This document shows, in pieces, positions 57,579 through 64,000 of a DNA stretch of 64,000 nucleotides (position 1 is the stretch's first letter; every line of letters begins with the position of its first letter). The notes under the pieces were generated by a model. That model saw nothing but the letters and a program-made list of their open reading frames with translations. It made no database searches and was not told the DNA's origin. The position numbers were made by a program, and so were the translations under genes. The stretch comes from CALBPI01 sp039027435 (GTDB lineage: Bacteria > Pseudomonadota > Gammaproteobacteria > Steroidobacterales > Woeseiaceae). Location of the stretch: the NCBI GenBank assembly GCA_039027435.1, contig JBCCKF010000014.1, forward strand, positions 1-64,000, in the 5' to 3' direction.

Positions 57579-60506
57579 ATGCATCGTTGGTTGGCTGCGC
57601 TGATTTGTGGCCTGACACTCATGCTGTCGCAAACCGCAGCAGCACTGGGCCTCGGGGAAATCACAGCGCGTTCCGCATTGAATGAACCGATGCGAGCAGA
57701 AATCCAGCTACTCGGTGCAACCCGAGACGAGCTTCGCAACCTGGAAGTCCGGCTGGCACCGGCGGAAACCTTCGAGCGCAATGGCATCGTTCGCGCTGGC
57801 TTTCTTTCTCGTCTGCGATTCCGTGTCCGCCCCGAGCGCGCGGTTGTTGAGGTCACATCAACCCAACCGATTACCGAGCCGTTCGTCACTTTATTGGTAG
57901 AAGTGGTGTGGCCTCGCGGTCGGTTGCTTCGCGAGTACACCATCTTGCTGGACCCGCCGACTTATGCGGCGCCCTCGGCGAGCAATGCGGCGCCCGTCAC
58001 GCGCAATGCAGCGCCAGCGCCAGCATCTGGTGGTGTGATTCAGCGCCCAGGGCGTCCCTCGAATGCTGCGAGCCCGGCGCCAACGCAGCGCCCCGCGTTC
58101 AACGGCTCTCAGTACCAGGTCCAGCGCAACGACACCCTTTGGGAAATTGCAAACCGCATTCGGCCTGAGGGAACCGATATCAATCAGACGATGCTCGCCC
58201 TGTACGAAGCTAACCCGGGGGCGTTCGACGGCAACATTAACCTCCTGCGCGCTGGTGCCACGCTTCAGGTGCCGAGCGAGCAGGAACTCTTCGCTATCAA
58301 TCGGCAGAATGCGCTTGCAGAAGTGCGTCGACAGAATCAAAGCTGGAGAGGCACAGGCTCTTTGACGTTGGTCGCGCCGGACGAAGACACCGATCTCGGT
58401 GGCCTCGGCAGTGGCGGATCGACATCAAGTGCTAGTGCGAGTGACAGCGGTGAAGCGCAGGCACTGCGCTCAGAACTGCAGGCGGCAGAGCGTCAGCTTG
58501 CATTGCGAAACGCTGAGCTTGCCCGGCTGCGTGAACAGCTGGCCGTGCAGCAGCGAGCCGAGTCCGAGGCCGCTCAGGATGACGATGAACCTGTTGTCGC
58601 AGCGGTGGAACCCGAGCCGGAAGTGCCGGATACAACCGAGGCTGATGCGCCTTTGTATGGCGAATATGAGCCGGCGGCAGAGGATTCGACCGAGGTATTT
58701 GCAGAGTCCACAGAGACACAAGACGGTGACACGACCGAAGCCGCAGCGGAACCCGAGCCGGAGCCCGTAGCAGCCCGACCACAGGTTTCGACGCCAACGG
58801 TAACGACAACGCCAGCATCGGAAAGCCTGATCGATCAGATTCTCGGCAGCATGTGGACCTACGTTGCGGCCGGTGTGGCGCTGGTGCTCGCCTTGTTGGG
58901 CGTCGCCGCTGTGCGCCGTCGTTCAGAATCCGATACGACCGGCACGTGGGAAGCGCTGGATGCCTCCGATCTCGAGGATCTCGATGGCACTTTGGCGGCC
59001 ACGGGTCGATTGCGTGAACTGAACAAAGGCGGCGACACGATTCGCAAGCCAATCGAGGCGCCGGCGCTCGAGGATGCGATGGAGCAAACCTCGCCAGTCG
59101 ACGAGGTGCCAACGCCTTCGGCTGCGCCCGCGGCAGCGCCGAGCGAAGAGTTCAACATTGAGGATACCTTCAGCTCCGACACGGCGATTAACCTTGACCA
59201 GTCCGATCCACTCGCGGAAGCGGACTTCCACATGGCTTATGGACTGTTCGATCAAGCCGCGGACCTGATCAATGGCGCGCTCGCCGTCGACAGCTCGGAT
59301 GTCCGTCTCCAGCAAAAGCTGTGCGAAATCTATTTCCAGTGGGGCAAACAAGACGGCTTTGTCGACGCGGCTCAGAAACTCAAGGCCAGTGTTCCTGCTA
59401 ACGATCCAGCATGGAACAGCGTTTTGATCATGGGCCAGCAGATTGCGCCGGCGCACGAGATGTTCAGTGGTGCGGTTGTGTCGGGCGGCAGCGGTGACCT
59501 CGATCTATCGTTCGACGAGACACGTGCACTGGAGGCGGCTGACATCGATGCGGCAATCGAGCCGGCGTCGGGCAACACCGGCACCTTCGAAGAAGTGTTT
59601 AGCGGTGACGGTGACACGGGCACAGTTGAGCAGCTGGCCGACATGAGCGGCATCGATTTCGAGTTTGACGAAACGCTTGCGAGCAGCAATGAGTCCAGTG
59701 ACGAGACCGAGGAAGCGCCCATTGATTTCGGTGACGATGACGCGGCGATCGATTTCTCGCTAGACGGACTCGACGATGAGCTGGAGACAAGTTCGGGAGG
59801 CGACACCGTTGAGCAGCCTGTCGATCTCGATGACCTCGACGCAGATATCGAAAACACCGCGGAACGCGAGGGTATCGATCTCTCTGCGATGAGCGTGCTT
59901 GACGAGAGCACCGAGGCGATGACTGAGACCACCGGCGATGCGACCGCGGAAATCGGAGCGGATTTGCTGGACGCGACGGGTGTTACTTCGGTGTTGCCCG
60001 ACGACTTCAAAGTTGATTTGCCTTCCGAGCCTGAAGCAGTTTCCGACGATGCGGAGACGCTGCTTGCCGACACCTCCGGTCTGGTGCTCGACGATCTCGA
60101 TCTCGATGCCGGCGACGCAGCGGATTCGACCAACATCATGCCGTTGGCGAATAACGATGGCGAAGTCGATCTCGACGTCGCCGACCTTACGTCGGAGCTG
60201 CGTGTTGACGATATCAGTGCAGCCACCCAGGAATTGCCGGCAGGCAATGGCGATGCCACGCTGTTTTCCGATGAGGTGTTTGCGGGGGACGCAGACAGTG
60301 ATGCGGACACAGGATTGAATCTGGCGCTGGATGATACCGGTGAGACCAACGTGGCCGAAGTTGGGACCAAGCTCGATCTCGCTCGCGCGTACGTCGATAT
60401 GGGCGATCCTGAAGGTGCGCGAAGCATTCTGAAGGAAGTCATGAACGAAGGTGATGAGTCTCAGCAGGCGGAAGCACAGAAGCTGCTGGAGGCACTTGGC
60501 GCCTGA
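57579..60506 (+). CDS. fimV: FimV peptidoglycan-binding polar protein
   Basis: The 975-residue protein has a signal peptide, the FimV N-terminal domain (LGLGEITARSALNEPMRAEI to YTILLDPP) and a LysM motif (about residues 180-235; YQVQRNDTLWEIANRI). A short coiled coil with EL-AAERQ-type repeats follows, then a membrane helix (YVAAGVALVLALLGVAAV) and a long, very acidic cytoplasmic region. It ends in the FimV C-terminal TPR-like domain (TKLDLARAYVDMGDPEGARS). It anchors type IV pilus/polar machinery. The ATG at 57579 follows GGAGATAGGA. An upstream in-frame start at 57477 has no signal-peptide logic. Confidence 0.93.
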   Translation: MHRWLAALICGLTLMLSQTAAALGLGEITARSALNEPMRAEIQLLGATRDELRNLEVRLAPAETFERNGIVRAGFLSRLRFRVRPERAVVEVTSTQPITEPFVTLLVEVVWPRGRLLREYTILLDPPTYAAPSASNAAPVTRNAAPAPASGGVIQRPGRPSNAASPAPTQRPAFNGSQYQVQRNDTLWEIANRIRPEGTDINQTMLALYEANPGAFDGNINLLRAGATLQVPSEQELFAINRQNALAEVRRQNQSWRGTGSLTLVAPDEDTDLGGLGSGGSTSSASASDSGEAQALRSELQAAERQLALRNAELARLREQLAVQQRAESEAAQDDDEPVVAAVEPEPEVPDTTEADAPLYGEYEPAAEDSTEVFAESTETQDGDTTEAAAEPEPEPVAARPQVSTPTVTTTPASESLIDQILGSMWTYVAAGVALVLALLGVAAVRRRSESDTTGTWEALDASDLEDLDGTLAATGRLRELNKGGDTIRKPIEAPALEDAMEQTSPVDEVPTPSAAPAAAPSEEFNIEDTFSSDTAINLDQSDPLAEADFHMAYGLFDQAADLINGALAVDSSDVRLQQKLCEIYFQWGKQDGFVDAAQKLKASVPANDPAWNSVLIMGQQIAPAHEMFSGAVVSGGSGDLDLSFDETRALEAADIDAAIEPASGNTGTFEEVFSGDGDTGTVEQLADMSGIDFEFDETLASSNESSDETEEAPIDFGDDDAAIDFSLDGLDDELETSSGGDTVEQPVDLDDLDADIENTAEREGIDLSAMSVLDESTEAMTETTGDATAEIGADLLDATGVTSVLPDDFKVDLPSEPEAVSDDAETLLADTSGLVLDDLDLDAGDAADSTNIMPLANNDGEVDLDVADLTSELRVDDISAATQELPAGNGDATLFSDEVFAGDADSDADTGLNLALDDTGETNVAEVGTKLDLARAYVDMGDPEGARSILKEVMNEGDESQQAEAQKLLEALGA

Positions 60507-61331
60507 GTGACGTCTTTGCGCCGAGCGTGTCTGTGTGTCGAGTACGATGGCAGCCGCTACCACGGTTGGCAGTACCAACATCACTCGACCAGCGTTCAGG
60601 CAGTCTTGCAAGACGCCCTTGGCAAGGTTCTTGATCAGTCTGTAGAAGTCGTCTGCGCGGGGCGCACCGATACCGGCGTTCATGCCACAGGGCAGATCGT
60701 CCACTTTGATACCGATGTTGAACGCTCGCTTCGAGCTCTCACGCTCGGTACCAACAGCCACCTACCTAGCGATGTATCGGTTCGTTGGTCGCACTGGGTC
60801 GACGAGGGATTCCACGCGCGTTTCGCCGCAGTCGAACGTCGCTACCGCTATCTGATCCTTTCGAGCGCCAGCCGTTCCGCCTTGTACGCAAATCGCGTCT
60901 GGGTTCAGCCGCACGAACTGAACGGGGCCGCAATGCAGGCCGCCGCTAACGCGCTGCTGGGCGAACATGATTTCTCATCGTTTCGCGCCGCGGGATGTCA
61001 GGCGAAGCATCCGGTGCGCCTCCTGAAACAGCTTCGTGTGTCACAGCGAGGAGCGTGGACCGTAGTTGATGTTGCTGCGAATGCTTTCTTGCAGCACATG
61101 GTGCGCAACATCACGGGCATGCTGTGGCATGTCGGCGTTGGAAAAAGCAGCGTTGATGCCGTTCCAGCGTTGCTTGCGGCAAGAGATCGCACTAAGGCGC
61201 CCGTTGCTGCGCCGGCAGCAGGGCTTTACCTCACAGAGGTTCGTTATCCCGGGCATTTCGATCTGCCACAACCAGAGGCGGAAGACGAGAGTCTCTTGCC
61301 GTTGGAACCGATGATTCCGTTGCGAGCGTAG
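60507..61331 (+). CDS. truA: tRNA pseudouridine(38-40) synthase
   Basis: The 274-residue enzyme modifies tRNA anticodon stems. The catalytic aspartate is D55 in AGRTDTGVHA. The N-terminus (ACLCVEYDGSRYHGWQ) and later FHARFAAVERRYRYLI are family signatures. It starts with GTG (60507) immediately after the fimV stop, so it may be coupled. The fimV-truA order is common in gammaproteobacteria. Confidence 0.96.
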   Translation: MTSLRRACLCVEYDGSRYHGWQYQHHSTSVQAVLQDALGKVLDQSVEVVCAGRTDTGVHATGQIVHFDTDVERSLRALTLGTNSHLPSDVSVRWSHWVDEGFHARFAAVERRYRYLILSSASRSALYANRVWVQPHELNGAAMQAAANALLGEHDFSSFRAAGCQAKHPVRLLKQLRVSQRGAWTVVDVAANAFLQHMVRNITGMLWHVGVGKSSVDAVPALLAARDRTKAPVAAPAAGLYLTEVRYPGHFDLPQPEAEDESLLPLEPMIPLRA

Positions 61332-61360
61332 CGCTGCTCCATCCATTTGCAGATCGCGCT

Positions 61361-61366
61361 ACAATA
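61361..61366 (+). promoter_or_regulatory. -10-like TACAAT just before accD ATG
   Basis: TACAAT ends five bases before the accD ATG, with no ribosome binding site between. A -35 box 17 bases upstream is not clear. It belongs with the similar sites before 10841, 20681 and 63526. Confidence 0.35.
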
Positions 61367-61371
61367 CTCGG

Positions 61372-62286
61372 ATGAGTTGGTTCGAGAAATTGATGCCCTC
61401 GCGCATCACCACGGAGCGGCGCACCAAGTCTGTGCCGGAGGGCATCTGGATTCAGTGTGAGAAGTGCGGTGCGCAGCTCTACCGCGCCGAGCTCGCGAGG
61501 AATCTGCTGGTATGCCCGAAATGCTCTCACCATATGAGAATGGGCGCGCGCGAACGTCTAATGACGTTTCTCGACGAGGGCAGCATGAATGAGCTCGCCG
61601 CGGAACTCCAGCCTCAGGACCCCCTGAAATTCCGGGATAGCAAGCGTTATCGAGATCGCATCACCGCGGCTCAGAAGACGACCGGCGAAAACGATGCATT
61701 GATCGCAGCGTCAGGGAATCTCTATGACAAACCCATCACTGTGGTCGCGTTCGAGTTTCGGTTTATGGGTGGCTCCATGGGATCGGTCGTCGGCGAGCGG
61801 TTTGCTGTGGCCGTCCGGCATGCGATTGAACAACGCACGCCGTTAGTCTGCTTTTCTGCAAGCGGTGGCGCGAGAATGCAGGAAGCCCTGTTCTCGCTAT
61901 TCCAAATGGCCAAGACAAGTGCTGCGCTCGCTTCACTTTCGCAGGCGGGACTGCCCTACATCTGTGTATTGACCGATCCAACCACGGGTGGCGTATCGGC
62001 GAGCCTAGCGATGCTTGGGGATCTCAATCTTGCAGAACCAAAAGCGCTGATCGGTTTTGCAGGGCGACGTGTTATCGAACAGACCGTGCGCGAGACGTTG
62101 CCCGATGGTTTTCAGCGCAGCGAGTTTCTGCTCGAACACGGTGCGCTCGACATGATCGTGGATCGCCGCGAGATGCGACCGGTCATCAGCGATCTCTTGC
62201 GAAAACTCACCAAACAGCCGATGCGGATTGCTGACAATACGGTCAGCATAAAGGCGCTGGACTTGAGTGATTCAGATACGGAGTGA
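61372..62286 (+). CDS. accD: Acetyl-CoA carboxylase beta subunit
   Basis: The 304-residue carboxyltransferase subunit has an N-terminal zinc ribbon (C29, C32, C48, C51) and the crotonase-like core with FSASGGARMQEALFSLFQM and DPTTGGVSASLAMLGD. It pairs with AccA. No ribosome binding site is visible; a TACAAT hexamer lies five bases upstream, which suggests leaderless translation. FolC overlaps its end by 20 bases. Confidence 0.97.
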   Translation: MSWFEKLMPSRITTERRTKSVPEGIWIQCEKCGAQLYRAELARNLLVCPKCSHHMRMGARERLMTFLDEGSMNELAAELQPQDPLKFRDSKRYRDRITAAQKTTGENDALIAASGNLYDKPITVVAFEFRFMGGSMGSVVGERFAVAVRHAIEQRTPLVCFSASGGARMQEALFSLFQMAKTSAALASLSQAGLPYICVLTDPTTGGVSASLAMLGDLNLAEPKALIGFAGRRVIEQTVRETLPDGFQRSEFLLEHGALDMIVDRREMRPVISDLLRKLTKQPMRIADNTVSIKALDLSDSDTE

Positions 62287-63517
62287 GGCCGTCTCGCCCG
62301 AGCTCGCTGAATGGCTGGGCAGAATCAATACGCTGGATCCGTCGCGTATTGAACTTGGGCTTGCGCGCGTCAACGCGGTCCTGCCGAGATTGGGGATCGA
62401 CCGAGACATACTCACCATTTCCGTGGCAGGTACAAACGGCAAAGGCACATCTGTGCACTTGGTCGACTCGCTGTTGCGGGCAGTCGGCAATCGTGTAGGT
62501 CGCTATACATCACCGCACTTGTCGCGTTTCAACGAGCGGATCGCAATCGACAACGAGCCGGTTTCGGACGCTGAACTTATCGCTGCCTTCGAGGCTGTGG
62601 CTACGGCCCAACTCGATACGCCACTCACGTATTTTGAGTTTACGACGCTCGCGGCGCTTGTCGTATTCTCAAGAGCGAGTGTTGCCGTTCAGGTGCTCGA
62701 GGTCGGCCTCGGGGGGCGTCTGGACGCCGTTAACGCGGTCATTCCCGATGCGTGTTTGTTGACCGGTGTCGACTTCGATCATCAAAAGTGGCTGGGCGAC
62801 ACGCTCGATGCGATAGGGCGAGAGAAGGCTGGGATATTCCGTGCGAGCGTTCCGGCGGTTGTCGCGACACCCAATCCGCCGAAGTCCGTGCTGGAAACCG
62901 CGCGCGCGGTAGCGGCAGATCTTTGGAGAGCCGGCGATGACTTTGCGGTGGACGAAGGTCGCTATCGTGGACGTGATCGCACGCTCGATCTTCCAGAGCT
63001 CAATGATCCGGTGCAGTTGCAGCTTCTGGCGGGCGTGCTGGCGGTACTTGAGTCTTTGGGTCTTCTGGTGCGCATTCGCACCCGGGACATTGAAGATGCG
63101 CTGGGTACGCCGATTCCGGCGCGTCTTGAGTTGATTACCCGGGAGCACGAGTTGCTTCTGGATGTCGCGCACAATCCGCAATCGATTGATCGACTGGCGG
63201 CCTGGTTGCAGGCGAATCCCGCGCGGCGCGGCAATACACTGGTTATGGGAGCTATGCGGGATAAGCCAGTTGCGCAGCTGGTCGAGCGTTTGACCCAGGT
63301 GATTGATCGCTGGATTGCGGTTGCGGCCGATCTTGAACGCGCCATGGAAGCAGCAGAGCTCGCCGCTATCATGGCGCAAGCGGCGGGTGCACCGGCGCTG
63401 GTTGCAGGGTCGCCAATCGCCGGGTTACGCAGCGCAGAATCACTGACACCACAGGGTGGCAGGATAGTGGTAGCCGGATCATTCCCGGTCGTCGGTGCTA
63501 TCCGAGCGGCGCTATAA
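62267..63517 (+). CDS. folC: Folylpolyglutamate/dihydrofolate synthase
   Basis: The 416-residue ligase adds glutamates to folates and makes dihydrofolate. It has the P-loop AGTNGKGTS, RYTSPHLSRFNERI, LEVGLGGRLDAVN and LLDVAHNPQSIDRL. GTG at 62267 is taken as the start, inside the end of accD. Length is near E. coli FolC (422). The dedD gene begins eight bases after its stop. Confidence 0.95.
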   Translation: MIQIRSEAVSPELAEWLGRINTLDPSRIELGLARVNAVLPRLGIDRDILTISVAGTNGKGTSVHLVDSLLRAVGNRVGRYTSPHLSRFNERIAIDNEPVSDAELIAAFEAVATAQLDTPLTYFEFTTLAALVVFSRASVAVQVLEVGLGGRLDAVNAVIPDACLLTGVDFDHQKWLGDTLDAIGREKAGIFRASVPAVVATPNPPKSVLETARAVAADLWRAGDDFAVDEGRYRGRDRTLDLPELNDPVQLQLLAGVLAVLESLGLLVRIRTRDIEDALGTPIPARLELITREHELLLDVAHNPQSIDRLAAWLQANPARRGNTLVMGAMRDKPVAQLVERLTQVIDRWIAVAADLERAMEAAELAAIMAQAAGAPALVAGSPIAGLRSAESLTPQGGRIVVAGSFPVVGAIRAAL

Positions 63518-63518
63518 T
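63513..63518 (+). promoter_or_regulatory. Perfect -10 hexamer TATAAT before dedD
   Basis: TATAAT at the end of folC lies seven bases before the ATG at 63526; the next in-frame ATG is at 63538. The -35 match is weak. It suggests a leaderless or very short-leader transcript. Confidence 0.35.
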
Positions 63519-63525
63519 TCGAGTT

Positions 63526-64000
63526 ATGGAACGCGCAATGAAAGAACGATTGATTGGGGCTGTAGTTCTCGTAACGGTGGCGTGGCTGTTGATTCCGGTG
63601 TTTTTGGACAGCAACACGGATGCTCCTGATGCAATGACTACCCGAACGGTTAGCCTGCCAGGAGTTGAGGGCGTATCCGGCGACGCTGATGATCAGATGC
63701 GCACGGTCACTTTACGTGCCCGGGATAGCGCTGCGTCGGAGCCGCCACCGAACCAACCGCCTGTTGAAATTGAGCTACCTGCACCAGAGCGCATCATTCA
63801 GCCTACCGACGATGCTGATGAAGCAGCGACGTCACCGTCGACCGAGGTGGCGTCGGAGGCGCAGCCCGCGGACGAAGTCGAGTCCGAGTCAGCCTCGCCT
63901 GATGACGCGGAGCCCGACGTCGGCGCCGAGGTGGTTGCCGATGTCGCGCCTGAACCTCAGGTCTCGCCACCACCGGCGGTAGCCGCATCGCCGCAAACCG
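63526..64000 (+). CDS. dedD: DedD-like (SPOR-domain family) protein, 5' part
   Basis: The reading frame is open to the window edge. It encodes a basic N-terminus MKERLIGAVVLVTVAWLLIP (from the second ATG at 63538), the membrane anchor of DedD proteins. A disordered Pro/Glu/Ala-rich linker follows. DedD is a SPOR-domain division protein that binds denuded peptidoglycan; its SPOR domain must lie beyond position 64000. The folC-dedD order supports the assignment. Two starts, 63526 and 63538, are possible. Confidence 0.85.
   Translation, partial: MERAMKERLIGAVVLVTVAWLLIPVFLDSNTDAPDAMTTRTVSLPGVEGVSGDADDQMRTVTLRARDSAASEPPPNQPPVEIELPAPERIIQPTDDADEAATSPSTEVASEAQPADEVESESASPDDAEPDVGAEVVADVAPEPQVSPPPAVAASPQT

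Noticed and set aside
59372..60442. Ser-rich antisense frame inside fimV
   Set aside because: It is a by-product of the acidic Asp/Glu codons of fimV read in reverse; no motif or start support.
1..64000. tRNA, rRNA, CRISPR array, IS element or prophage
   Set aside because: No cloverleaf, repeat-spacer array, transposase or integrase was seen on either strand.

Overview
The window is chromosomal DNA of a gammaproteobacterium. Single-chain PurL, EttA, EpmA with EF-P, a PrmB-AroC-Asd-FimV-TruA-AccD-FolC-DedD gene order and FimV/FimX-type pilus proteins are all gammaproteobacterial. The large membrane-anchored TPR regulators, stand-alone flavin-dependent halogenase, PhoD and Sco/PCuAC genes fit a free-living, probably marine, aerobic lineage such as the Woeseiales or relatives. 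That placement is inference; no rRNA or tRNA gene is present. Coding density is very high, many neighbours overlap by 1 to 8 bases, and several convergent genes share their stop codons.

Positions 1 to about 24,950 are accessory in character. The left end has two gene-poor stretches and somewhat AT-richer hypothetical genes. After these come a serine hydrolase, a secreted HExxH protein, a DsbC-like protein and two homologous TPR proteins with different N-termini. There are also two paralogous membrane proteins, a FGE-like lipoprotein and a carboxymuconolactone-decarboxylase-type pair. An orphan histidine kinase follows. An XRE/membrane-protein module reads from a strongly palindromic divergent promoter, and then come PhoD and a cyclic-nucleotide-domain/thioredoxin-reductase fusion. 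A four-gene operon at 17,931-20,630 encodes a Yip1 membrane protein, an eroded pilin paralogue, a GspF/PilC-like protein and a type IV pilin, with no ATPase. An FHA/TagH-like protein lies nearby without any type VI cluster.

Positions 24,955-40,381 are mainly housekeeping: purL, ettA, glyA, nrdR, the riboflavin operon (ribD, ribE, a ribB fused to an apparently inactive GTP-cyclohydrolase-II domain, ribH), nusB, thiL, pgpA and xseB. A Ser/Thr kinase with a C-terminal cyclic-nucleotide domain sits between pgpA and xseB. The riboflavin run resembles the usual nrdR-ribD-ribE-ribBA-ribH-nusB-thiL-pgpA superoperon.

Positions 40,552-64,000 hold a flavin-dependent halogenase with no visible biosynthetic partners, and parE and parC. 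Then comes a translationally coupled pair (FimX-like degenerate GGDEF/EAL protein plus a second FimV-like LysM protein), followed by efp, a free-methionine sulfoxide reductase, epmA, psd, a PCuAC copper chaperone and a Sco protein. The window ends with prmB, aroC, asd, fimV, truA, accD, folC and the 5' part of dedD. Pilus themes recur three times (pilin/GspF operon, FimX/FimV-like pair, FimV), suggesting regulated type IV pilus function with core machinery elsewhere. Several genes (10841, 20681, accD, dedD) have a -10-like hexamer 5 to 7 bases before ATG and no ribosome binding site, suggesting leaderless transcripts.
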